DNA of 8,546 nt. Source: Alphaproteobacteria bacterium. GTDB lineage: Bacteria > Pseudomonadota > Alphaproteobacteria > UBA828. This document shows positions 1 to 6,719 of this stretch, one piece after another. The translations under genes and the position numbers were made by a program. The number at the start of each line of letters is the position of its first letter. The stretch's first letter is position 1. The notes beneath the pieces are model-generated. The model ran no database searches. It saw only the letters and a list, made by a program, of their open reading frames with translations, and was not told the DNA's origin. Location of the stretch: positions 1 to 8,546 of the forward strand of contig JAUVWK010000107.1 of assembly GCA_030604165.1 (NCBI GenBank), written 5' to 3'.

Positions 1-6
1 TCCGGC

Positions 7-25
7 TGGTATACCAAGTATACCA
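7..25. promoter_or_regulatory. Putative GntR/FCD-type operator with tandem half-repeat
   Basis: Positions 7-16 read TGGTATACCA, a perfect 10-base palindrome. The 8-mer GTATACCA occurs at 9-16 and again at 18-25, so the site is repeated with a 9-base spacing. The palindrome fits the general FadR/FCD-subfamily GntR operator pattern (T-N-G-T, short spacer, A-C-N-A) and resembles the TTGGTATACCAA core of UxuR/ExuR sites that control hexuronate catabolism. It lies about 95-115 bases upstream of the lactonase start, where a promoter operator would be expected. The cognate regulator is not in the window, and no -35/-10 pair can be assigned with confidence because the sequence begins here. That this site controls the downstream genes is inference. 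Confidence 0.5.
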
Positions 26-27
26 TG

Positions 28-72
28 GACTCCCGGCCGCGCGCCGCCGGGCCAGGGCGGGCGCCGGGAGTC
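28..72. other. Strong inverted repeat / leader stem-loop
   Basis: GACTCCCGGC at 28-37 is the exact reverse complement of GCCGGGAGTC at 63-72, giving a 10-bp GC-rich stem. The 25 bases between them can form a further inner stem (CCGCC at 44-48 with GGCGG at 56-60). The element lies between the putative operator and the lactonase ribosome-binding site. If transcription starts upstream of it, the mRNA leader would be highly structured. No T-run follows, so a classical intrinsic terminator is unlikely. It could be a leader structure, a DNA-level protein site, or the end of an upstream unit. Confidence 0.5.
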
Positions 73-119
73 AACTCGGCGGGGGACCACAGCGGCCGGG
101 ATCAGATCGGGAGACAGCG

Positions 120-2096
120 ATGAGCGGAACCTCACCCTCGCGCGCGATCAAGCTGTTCGGCACCGAAGAGACCGTGCCCGAAATCACCGCCGTCCGCGCG
201 GGCGCGCTGTCGGCGGAGTTCGAAGGCGGCAAGCTGCGCTATATACGGATCGGCGGCGCGGAGGCCCTGCGCGGCGTCGCTTTCGTCGTCCGCGGTCCCG
301 GATGGGAGACCTTCAGCCCCGCGCTGTCGGACCTTCTGATCGAGCAAACCGACGAGCGGTTTCTTATTTCCTACGCGGCCCGCATCAGCGCGGCCAACGG
401 CGAGTTCGGCTTTCGCGCCGAGATCGAGGGCCGGGCCGACGGGACGCTGCGCTTCGAGGTTCGCGGCAAGGCCGAGACGGACTTCGAGACCAACCGCACC
501 GGTTTCGTGATCCTGCACCCCGTGGAAGGTGTGGCGGGAAGGCCCTGCAAAATCACCCATGATGACGGCAGCGTGGAGGAGACGGCGTTTCCCGACCTCG
601 TCATGCCGCTGCAACCGTTCTTCGATATTCGCGCCATGGCGCACGAAGTCTCGTCGGGCTTGTGGATCACTTGCGCGATGGAAGGCGCCGACCCGTGGGA
701 GAGCGAGGACCAGCGCAATTGGACCGACGCATCGTATAAGACCTATTATCGGCCGCTTGCGTTGCCGTTTCCCTACACCATCGCCGCGGGCGAGGACGTG
801 CGGCAGACAATCACACTCAGCTTCGACGGCCCCTTGCCGCGGGCCGCGGCGGCCGCTGAGGATGTCGCCCGCATTACGCTGGGCGCCGAGGCGTGCGGCG
901 CGATGCCGCGTATCGGTCTCGGCGTCCCGGCCCACCAGGCACAAGCCTCGCGCGAAGCCCTGGAGCTTGCGCAGTCGGTCGGTCCGCAGCTTTTAGTTTG
1001 CGAGTTCGACCCGCGCCAGGGGCACGGCGAGGCCGAGCTGGCGGCTTACGGCGCGCTGTCGCAAGCGCTCGGGACCGAATTGGTGCTCGAGATCGTCGTG
1101 CCCTGCGAGCGCGCGGTGGCAGACGAGCTGGCCGAGGCTGCCGCCGCGGTCGCGGCCGCCGGGCTGAGACCGGACACCGTGCTGGTCGAGCAGGCGGGGC
1201 TGCTGAAATTCACCCTTCAGACGGTGGCGGAGCTGGGTTTGCCCAGCTTTGCCGAGACCTATGCGGCGGCGCGCAAGGCGTTCCCGGACGCCGCGCTCGG
1301 CGGCGGCGTGTTCACAAACTTCACCGAACTCAACCGCAACCGGCCGACGCCCGATTTGTTCGATTTCATCAGCCACACCACCTGCGCGGTGGTGCACGAG
1401 GTGGACGACCGCTCGGTCATGGAGACGTTGCAATCGCTGCCCTCCATCATCGCCTCGGTGCGCGCCTTCGCCGGCGGCAAACCTTACCGGATCGGGCCCA
1501 GCGCCATTGGCATGCGCTCAAATCCCTATGGCCTCGGTACTCACGACAACCAGGCCAACATCCGCATGTCGTTCAACCAACAGGACCCGCGCCACCGCGG
1601 GCTTTTGGGCTCCGCCTTCATGCTGGGCTACGTCGCGCGCCTGGCCTATGGCGGGCTCGAGGCGGTGACCATCGGCGCGCCGGTCGGCGAGTTCGGCATG
1701 GCCTACCGCAAGATGGCGCAGCCGCAGCCTTGGTTCGACGACATCGGCGGCGCGCCCGTGTTTCCGCTTTATCATGTGGTCGCCGGCATGGCTTCGGCCG
1801 CCGGCGCGGCGTTGCTGCCGGCGGACTCCACGGCGCCCGAGCGGGTGTTGGCGCTGGCCTACCGGGGCGAGGCGGGCACGATGGTATGGCTCGCCAACCT
1901 CACGTCCCGCGCCCAGCGCGTTGCGCTCGCCGGGTTGCCCGACGGCGAGGCGCTCGTCGGTCGGCTGGACGAGGCCAACTTCGAGCACGCCGCGAGCGAC
2001 CCGTATGGCTTCGCGGCCTCGCCTGGCGAGGCCGGCGATGCCTCGGCGCTGGAGCTCGGCGCCTACGCGGTCGCGCGTATCGCGATCGCCCGGTAG
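120..2096 (+). CDS. apnL: D-apionate lactonase-like protein
   Basis: This 658-residue protein resembles the D-apionate lactonase family (ApnL), which hydrolyses the sugar lactone D-apionolactone to D-apionate in apiose catabolism. The layout fits that family: an N-terminal beta-rich domain (about 1-235) with the motif EDQRNWTDASYKTY at 196-209, a central TIM-barrel-like domain (about 262-560) and a C-terminal beta domain (about 570-658). In the barrel, GGGVFTNFTELNRNRP at 394-409 and PYRIGPSAIGMRSNPYG at 455-471 look like active-site loops of the glycosidase-like fold. No signal peptide is visible, so it is probably cytoplasmic. The ATG has GGGAG six bases upstream (109-113). No apiose dehydrogenase, apionate oxidoisomerase or transporter gene is present here, so the true substrate may be another aldonolactone. 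Family assignment is from remembered motifs; substrate is inferred. Confidence 0.72.
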   Translation: MSGTSPSRAIKLFGTEETVPEITAVRAGALSAEFEGGKLRYIRIGGAEALRGVAFVVRGPGWETFSPALSDLLIEQTDERFLISYAARISAANGEFGFRAEIEGRADGTLRFEVRGKAETDFETNRTGFVILHPVEGVAGRPCKITHDDGSVEETAFPDLVMPLQPFFDIRAMAHEVSSGLWITCAMEGADPWESEDQRNWTDASYKTYYRPLALPFPYTIAAGEDVRQTITLSFDGPLPRAAAAAEDVARITLGAEACGAMPRIGLGVPAHQAQASREALELAQSVGPQLLVCEFDPRQGHGEAELAAYGALSQALGTELVLEIVVPCERAVADELAEAAAAVAAAGLRPDTVLVEQAGLLKFTLQTVAELGLPSFAETYAAARKAFPDAALGGGVFTNFTELNRNRPTPDLFDFISHTTCAVVHEVDDRSVMETLQSLPSIIASVRAFAGGKPYRIGPSAIGMRSNPYGLGTHDNQANIRMSFNQQDPRHRGLLGSAFMLGYVARLAYGGLEAVTIGAPVGEFGMAYRKMAQPQPWFDDIGGAPVFPLYHVVAGMASAAGAALLPADSTAPERVLALAYRGEAGTMVWLANLTSRAQRVALAGLPDGEALVGRLDEANFEHAASDPYGFAASPGEAGDASALELGAYAVARIAIAR

Positions 2097-2128
2097 GCGC
2101 GAAACGAAGGAGGCGGAAGACTGAGGCC

Positions 2129-2425
2129 ATGAGCCGGTTCGCGATCATCGTCGAATTCACGCTCGAGCACGGGCGCACCGACCAGTTTCATGCGGAGGTT
2201 CTGAAAAACGCCAAGAATTCACTCGACAACGAGCCGGGCTGCCGGCGTTTCGATGTCTTGGTGCCGGAGGAGCCGGCGAATCGTATCGTGCTCTACGAGA
2301 TCTACGACGACGAGGCGGCCTTTCAGGCGCATTTGCAGACGCCCCATTTCGCGGCGTTCGACGAGACGGTCAGAGACTGGATCACCGAGCGCTCGCTTAC
2401 GCGGTTCAGAGTCAGTGACGGATAG
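2129..2425 (+). CDS. ABM-fold putative monooxygenase or isomerase
   Basis: This 98-residue protein has the antibiotic biosynthesis monooxygenase (ABM) / YgiN-like pattern: a first beta strand (FAIIVEF, 4-10), the EPGCRRFDV segment (35-43), the LYE core strand (55-57) and AAFQAHLQTPHF (63-74) with His68 and His73. It is the size of a single ferredoxin-like domain that forms dimeric alpha/beta barrels. Members include quinol monooxygenases without cofactor, and also LsrG, which isomerises a sugar-phosphate signal breakdown product. Between a lactonase and an aldolase, an isomerase or tautomerase role on a sugar-acid intermediate is plausible, but that is inference. AAGGAGG at 2107-2113 is a strong ribosome-binding site, although 15 bases from the ATG. 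The gene follows the lactonase stop by 32 bases. Confidence 0.85.
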   Translation: MSRFAIIVEFTLEHGRTDQFHAEVLKNAKNSLDNEPGCRRFDVLVPEEPANRIVLYEIYDDEAAFQAHLQTPHFAAFDETVRDWITERSLTRFRVSDG

Positions 2426-2457
2426 GTGGGAGTGAACCCCAACGGGAGGTAACGGAG

Positions 2458-3270
2458 ATGACGCAAGAGACGTTGAAAGAGATGACCCGTCACGGGCGGG
2501 TCAAGATCGGTACGTTCGTCGTCGAATTCAACACACCCGGAATCGGCCAGATTTTGAAGGCGGCGGGTTGCGAGTTCGTGCTGCTCGACATGGAGCATAG
2601 CGGCTTCGGCATCGACACCATCAAATCCATGTTGCGCTATATGCAGTCCGCCGACCTGCGGGTGATCGTGCGGCCGCCATCGAAGGAATACCATCACGCG
2701 GCCCGCGTGCTCGATATGGGCGCCGAAGGGGTGATGTTCCCGATGGTCGGTTCGCCGCAGCAGGTCCGCGAGCTTTTGGGCTATATGAAATATCCGCCCA
2801 AGGGCGCTCGTGGCGTGGCGCTGCAGATCGCCCACGACCGTTACGAGGGCGGGCCGGTAATGAAAAAGCTCACTGACGCCAACAAGAAAACCACCTTCGT
2901 CGCCCTCATCGAAACGCGCGAAGGGGTCGGCAACATCGAGGCGATCGCGGCCATGCGCGATGTCGATCTGATTTGGATCGGCCACTTCGATCTGAGCGCC
3001 GACATGGGGATCGCCGGGCAATTCGACCATCCGGATTTCAAGGCGGCGGTGGATCGCATCATCGCGGCCTGCCGACGGCACAATAAATCGTTGGGCCGCC
3101 TCGTGCCCGACGCCAAGACGGGCGCGGCGCTCTTTAAGGAGGGCTTCGATTTCATCTGCCATTCGGGCGATGTTTGGATGTTGCAACAGGTGATGAAAGC
3201 GGGTGCCGACGAGCTCCGGGCAACCTGCAAGGGCGGCCGCAAGCGGGTATCGAAGAAGGGGAAAAAGTGA
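2458..3270 (+). CDS. HpcH/HpaI-family aldolase
   Basis: This 270-residue protein belongs to the HpcH/HpaI aldolase / citrate lyase family. These are metal-dependent class II enzymes that cleave 4-hydroxy-2-oxo acids, 2-keto-3-deoxy sugar acids or malyl-CoA-like substrates, often releasing pyruvate. The expected active-site set is present: DMEH with His47 (general base), Arg72 in VRPP, metal ligands Glu152 in IETREG and Asp178 in IGHFDLSADMG. Pyruvate-type aldolases of this family carry the same four residues at near-identical spacing. The C-terminus ends in an unusually basic tail (258-270, RKRVSKKGKK). GGGAGG at 2444-2449 gives a well-placed ribosome-binding site. The stop overlaps the next start (TGATG, 3268-3272), indicating coupled translation with the dehydrogenase. 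The substrate is unknown; a 2-oxo-3-deoxy acid derived from the lactonase product is a reasonable guess. Confidence 0.9.
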   Translation: MTQETLKEMTRHGRVKIGTFVVEFNTPGIGQILKAAGCEFVLLDMEHSGFGIDTIKSMLRYMQSADLRVIVRPPSKEYHHAARVLDMGAEGVMFPMVGSPQQVRELLGYMKYPPKGARGVALQIAHDRYEGGPVMKKLTDANKKTTFVALIETREGVGNIEAIAAMRDVDLIWIGHFDLSADMGIAGQFDHPDFKAAVDRIIAACRRHNKSLGRLVPDAKTGAALFKEGFDFICHSGDVWMLQQVMKAGADELRATCKGGRKRVSKKGKK

Positions 3271-4316
3271 TGGGTGAATATCGCATCGCGTTGAGCAGCG
3301 ATTTCGTCAAGGCCGACGGCTCGTCCACCTTCCCGATGTTCGACCTCGGTCCGCTCGGGACGGAGCCCGGTGTTGCCTTCGAATATCTCAAGAGCGCGGG
3401 CGAAGTTCGGGCCGACGAGCTGGAAGGCTTCGATGCGCTCATCCTGCTGGGCCACGAGTTCACCCGCGCCAGCGTGCCCAGCGGCGGGCGCCTCGCCATC
3501 GTGGCGCGCTTCGGCGTCGGCTACGACACGGTGGACGTGGCCGCTTGCTCGGACAACGACATCGCGCTCACGATTACGCCCGACGGGGTGCGGCGCCCGG
3601 TCGCGGTTTCGATCATCGCCTTGATCCTGGCGGTGACCGGCAAGCTGCTTATCAAGGACAGGCTCACCCGCCAGGGCCCCGAAGGCTTCGCCAAGAAGGC
3701 CCAGCACATGGGCGTCGGCCTGGTGGACAAGACGCTGGGCTCCATCGGCATCGGTAATATCGGCGCTGAGATGTACCGGCTGGCCAAGCCGTTCGACATG
3801 AAGTTCATGGCCCACGACCCCTATGCGGACCCGGCGGTGGCGGAGGCGCTCGGCGTGCGGATGGTGGATTTGGAGACGCTGTTTCGCGAAGCCGATATCC
3901 TCTGCGTCAATTGCCCGCTCGGCGACGAGACCCATCACATCGTCAGCGCCGAGCGGATCGCCATGATGAAGCCGAGCGCCTTCATCATTAACACCTCGCG
4001 CGGCCCGACCATCGATCAGAAGGCACTGACCCAGGCGTTGCAGGAGGGGCGGATCGCGGGCGCCGGGCTGGACGTGCTCGAGCAGGAGCCGCCGGACGCC
4101 GACGATCCCATCCTCAGGCTCGACAACGTGGTGCTCAATCCGCACGCGCTGTGCTGGACCGACCAGTGTTTCGCGGGCATCGGCGCAACGGCCATCAAGG
4201 CGACGTTCGAGGTTATGCGCGGGCGCGAGCCGCGCGGCATCGTCAATAGGGAGATTTTGGAGAACGCGGCCTGGCGCCAGAAGCTCGAGGCCTTCCGCGG
4301 GGCGTTCGGCGAATAG
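3270..4316 (+). CDS. D-2-hydroxyacid dehydrogenase (NAD-dependent)
   Basis: This 348-residue enzyme is of the D-isomer-specific 2-hydroxyacid dehydrogenase family (phosphoglycerate, glyoxylate and hydroxypyruvate reductase relatives). The nucleotide-binding glycines are in GSIGIGNIG (157-165), followed by Asp183 in AHDPY, which favours NAD over NADP. The catalytic triad is present: Arg244 in NTSRGP, Glu273 in EQEPP and His292 in NPH. An open frame continues 96 bases upstream of the chosen ATG, but that part lies inside the aldolase gene in another frame. The ATG at 3270 overlaps the aldolase stop and gives a typical N-terminus (YRIALSSDF). It probably reduces a small 2-oxo acid released by the aldolase, or oxidises the corresponding hydroxyacid. 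Pairing with an aldolase supports a catabolic role over serine synthesis. The exact substrate cannot be told. Confidence 0.9.
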   Translation: MGEYRIALSSDFVKADGSSTFPMFDLGPLGTEPGVAFEYLKSAGEVRADELEGFDALILLGHEFTRASVPSGGRLAIVARFGVGYDTVDVAACSDNDIALTITPDGVRRPVAVSIIALILAVTGKLLIKDRLTRQGPEGFAKKAQHMGVGLVDKTLGSIGIGNIGAEMYRLAKPFDMKFMAHDPYADPAVAEALGVRMVDLETLFREADILCVNCPLGDETHHIVSAERIAMMKPSAFIINTSRGPTIDQKALTQALQEGRIAGAGLDVLEQEPPDADDPILRLDNVVLNPHALCWTDQCFAGIGATAIKATFEVMRGREPRGIVNREILENAAWRQKLEAFRGAFGE

Positions 4317-4398
4317 GCGTGGTCATCGCGCGAGTCACGGGCCGGCTACCGGAATCCCCCGATAGCTGGTAATAACGTACCCGACGCCATGGAGACGC

Positions 4399-4403
4399 GG
4401 GGA
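4399..4403 (+). promoter_or_regulatory. Ribosome-binding site supporting a TTG start
   Basis: GGGGA at 4399-4403 lies five bases before the TTG at 4409. An in-frame TAA at 4373-4375 and the absence of any ATG or GTG between it and 4409 leave TTG as the only start that keeps the conserved N-terminal helix of the acyl-CoA dehydrogenase. The nearby ATG at 4389 is in a different frame. Confidence 0.4.
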
Positions 4404-4408
4404 CGTTC

Positions 4409-5572
4409 TTGACCATCCGGGGATTCGAGTTTCCGACGCCGGAATTGCCGCCCGGAATCGAGGCGCTGCGCGCTGACGTGCGCGGTTTTCTCGAGGCGGA
4501 ATTCGCGGCGGGCTCGTGGGCGCCACAGTCCAATTTCATGGCGGGGTTTTCCGCCGAGTTCAGCCAGAAGCTGGGCGCCCGCGGCTGGCTTGGCATGACC
4601 TGGCCGTCCCGCTATGGCGGTCATGAGTGTTCGGCGCTGGAACGCTATGTCGTGACCGAGGAGCTGCTGGCCGCCGGCGCGCCGGTCAGCGCCCACTGGG
4701 TGGCCGACCGGCAGAGCGGGCCGTTGCTGCTTCGCTATGGCTCCGAGGCGCAGCGCCAAGCGATCCTGCCGCGCATCGCGGCCGGCACGTGCTACTTCTC
4801 CATCGGCATGAGCGAGCCGGATTCCGGCTCGGACCTGGCCTCGATTCGCTGCCAAGCGAAACCCGCCGACGACGGCTGGATCATCACCGGTGCCAAGGTG
4901 TGGACCAGCAACGCGCACCGCAATCATTTCATGATCGCGCTGTGCCGCACCGGCCCGGCGGGCGACGACCGCCATGGCGGCCTGAGCCAGTTTTTGATCG
5001 ACTTCAAGGCGGACGACGTCGCCATCAATCCGATCTACAACCTGTTGGGCAACCACGAGTTCAACGAGGTCGTGTTCGACGAGCTCTTGGTCGCGGGCGA
5101 CCGCCTGATCGGCCGCGAGGGGGAGGACTGGCAGCAAGTGACCAGCGAACTGGCCTTGGAGCGGAGCGGACCCGAGCGCTTCTTGAGCACCTTTCGCCTG
5201 CTGGTCGAGCTGGTGCGCGCCTGCGGCCCCGAGCCCGACCGGCGCGCCGCCGAGGCGATCGGGCGCCTGACCGCCCATCTGGTGACGTTGCGGCGCATGT
5301 CGCTCTCCATCGCGGGCATGCTGGAGGCGGGCGAGATGCCGAACGTCGAGGCCGCCATCGTCAAGGATGTGGGCACCCGGTTCGAGCGCGAGGTCGCGGA
5401 GGTCGCTCGCCTCGTGGCGCCGGTGGAGCCGGCGCGCGGCGCCCCCGGCAATGAACCGAACTATGCCGCCGTGCTCGCCGAATCGATTCTCCACCTGCCG
5501 TCTTATACCTTGCGCGCCGGGACCACCGAGATCATGCGCTCGATCATCGCGCGCGGGCTCGGCTTGCGATGA
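4409..5572 (+). CDS. Acyl-CoA dehydrogenase family protein (first subunit)
   Basis: This 387-residue protein belongs to the acyl-CoA dehydrogenase family, flavoproteins that introduce a double bond alpha-beta to the CoA thioester. The middle-domain signature is clear: YFSIGMSEPDSGSD (129-142), then WIITGAKVWTSN (157-168). The usual C-terminal catalytic glutamate position (before GT in MCAD-type enzymes) is Ala370 in LRAGTTEIMR. Glu251 in LALER lies where isovaleryl-CoA and long-chain dehydrogenases carry their base, so it is the candidate catalytic residue. The RxFG flavin-contact motif and the QxxGGxG segment seen in ordinary homotetrameric members are not visible, but both occur in the next gene product. 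The two genes overlap by four bases (ATGA). This suggests one heteromeric enzyme, as known for mycobacterial steroid-degrading FadE/ChsE pairs. Start is a TTG, chosen from the reading frame and ribosome-binding site. Confidence 0.88.
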   Translation: MTIRGFEFPTPELPPGIEALRADVRGFLEAEFAAGSWAPQSNFMAGFSAEFSQKLGARGWLGMTWPSRYGGHECSALERYVVTEELLAAGAPVSAHWVADRQSGPLLLRYGSEAQRQAILPRIAAGTCYFSIGMSEPDSGSDLASIRCQAKPADDGWIITGAKVWTSNAHRNHFMIALCRTGPAGDDRHGGLSQFLIDFKADDVAINPIYNLLGNHEFNEVVFDELLVAGDRLIGREGEDWQQVTSELALERSGPERFLSTFRLLVELVRACGPEPDRRAAEAIGRLTAHLVTLRRMSLSIAGMLEAGEMPNVEAAIVKDVGTRFEREVAEVARLVAPVEPARGAPGNEPNYAAVLAESILHLPSYTLRAGTTEIMRSIIARGLGLR

Positions 5573-6642
5573 GCCGGAGCCACAGCATTATCTCCGAGGT
5601 CGCCGAGCGGCTGTTTCGCGATTTGGCCGAGCCCGAGGTGATCAACCGCGCGGAGGAGGGCATCTGGCCCGACGCGTTGTGGCGCTCGCTGGAACAGGCC
5701 GGCCTGACGCTCGCGCCCGTGCCCGAAACGGCGGGCGGCGGGGGCGGCACGTTCGCCGACGCCGTGGCGGTCTTGCACGTCGCCGGCCGGTTCGCGGCGC
5801 CGATCCCCTTGGCCGAGACCATGTTGGCGGGCTGGGTGCTGGCGGGCTCCCGGCTCGGCGTGCCCAAGGGACCGCTCACCTTCGCGCCGGTCGATGCGAC
5901 CGAGGCGGTGACATTCGAGCCCGAGGGCGGCCTGGAGTGGCGCCTCTCGGGAACGGCGCATCGCGTGCCATGGGCCCGCGACGCGGGCCACGTCGTGGTG
6001 TTGGGCGAGGCCGGCGAGGCCAGTGTGGTGGCGCTCGTCGAGGCCAGCCTGCTGCGCCCGGAAGCGGGGCGCAATCTCGCGGGCGAGCCGCGGGATACGA
6101 TCCACTTCGACGGGCTCGTCGTGGGTCGCGACAAGGTGGCCGCGGCGGGCCCGGGCATGGGGCGGCACTCGCTGTTCTTGCGTGGCGCCTTGGCGCGCGC
6201 GGCACAAATGAGCGGCGCGCTGGAGCGGCTCTTGGAGCTCTCGGTCGGCTATGCCGGCGAGCGCCGCCAATTTGGCCGCGCCATCGCCAAGTTTCAAGCC
6301 ATCCAACATTACCTCGCCGCGCTCGCCGGCCATGCCGCGACCGCCCGCGCCGCCGTGGACGGGGCCACCAGCGCCTTGGCCGGGAATCCCGAAGCGGCGG
6401 TCTTTGCCGTCGCGGTGGCCAAGGCCCGGGCCGGCGAGGCGGCCGGCGAGGGCGCCGCCATCGCGCACCAAGTGCACGGCGCCATGGGCTTCACCTACGA
6501 GCACTCGTTGCATCACGCGACCCGACGGCTGTGGTCTTGGCGCGACGAATTCGGCGGCGAGAGCGTTTGGAACATCCGGCTCGGCGAGCAGGTCGCGGCC
6601 ACGGGCGCCGACGCCCTGTGGTCACTCATTGCGGAGCGATAA
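5569..6642 (+). CDS. Acyl-CoA dehydrogenase family protein (second subunit)
   Basis: This 357-residue protein is also an acyl-CoA dehydrogenase relative, recognisable mainly in its C-terminal half: ERRQFGRAIAKFQAIQHYLA (231-250) and HQVHGAMGFTYEH (300-312), both of which contact flavin across the subunit interface in the family. The middle domain (about 103-185) is degenerate and lacks the SEP..GSD signature. Its motif content is thus complementary to the upstream gene product. With the ATGA overlap (5569-5572), this supports translational coupling and a mixed alpha/beta complex. It probably cannot act alone. Such paired, unequal dehydrogenases are known from actinobacterial steroid side-chain and ring degradation, where each flavin sits at a heterodimer interface. 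That this pair acts on a bulky or cyclic acyl-CoA is inference. The last bases of the gene form part of a small 20-base duplication. Confidence 0.87.
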   Translation: MSRSHSIISEVAERLFRDLAEPEVINRAEEGIWPDALWRSLEQAGLTLAPVPETAGGGGGTFADAVAVLHVAGRFAAPIPLAETMLAGWVLAGSRLGVPKGPLTFAPVDATEAVTFEPEGGLEWRLSGTAHRVPWARDAGHVVVLGEAGEASVVALVEASLLRPEAGRNLAGEPRDTIHFDGLVVGRDKVAAAGPGMGRHSLFLRGALARAAQMSGALERLLELSVGYAGERRQFGRAIAKFQAIQHYLAALAGHAATARAAVDGATSALAGNPEAAVFAVAVAKARAGEAAGEGAAIAHQVHGAMGFTYEHSLHHATRRLWSWRDEFGGESVWNIRLGEQVAATGADALWSLIAER

Positions 6643-6670
6643 ACGCGATGGCGGGGCGATGAACGCGGTT
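6631..6670 (+). repeat. Degenerate 20-base tandem duplication over a stop codon
   Basis: Bases 6631-6650 and 6651-6670 align head to tail with 16 of 20 identical, and 15 of the first 17. The two differences within those 17 are both A in the first copy and G in the second (6635/6655 and 6641/6661). The first copy contains the TAA stop of the second dehydrogenase gene; the second lies in the 77-base gap before the crotonase gene. It looks like a local slippage duplication. A function is not evident. Confidence 0.55.
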
Positions 6671-6719
6671 CGCCTCGTGTCTCGCCCGCCCAACCCAACA
6701 TCCGCGGGAGCCACCGCCC

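Noticed and set aside
893..2128. Open frame on the + strand running in from within the lactonase gene to the ABM protein
   Set aside because: The part before 2129 is arginine-rich out-of-frame translation of the lactonase gene. Only the ATG at 2129 with its upstream AAGGAGG gives a normal ABM-fold N-terminus.
2841..4145. Long open frame on the minus strand (434 codons)
   Set aside because: It lies antisense to two clearly conserved genes. Its translation is rich in His, Arg, Glu and Gly without any recognisable motif, as expected for the shadow of GC-rich coding DNA.
4368..4381. GGTA-N6-TACC inverted repeat in the gap before the acyl-CoA dehydrogenase gene as a second operator
   Set aside because: The half-sites are only four bases and the spacing differs from the upstream palindrome, so chance cannot be excluded.
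4352..4426. GAATCCCC / GGGGATTC inverted repeat (4352-4359 and 4419-4426) around the TTG start
   Set aside because: Eight bases of complementarity 59 bases apart is not convincing in GC-rich DNA, and one arm is inside coding sequence.
5367..6662. Long + strand open frame across both acyl-CoA dehydrogenase genes
   Set aside because: It is in a different frame from both conserved proteins, and its translation is almost entirely Arg, Gly and Ala with no family motif.
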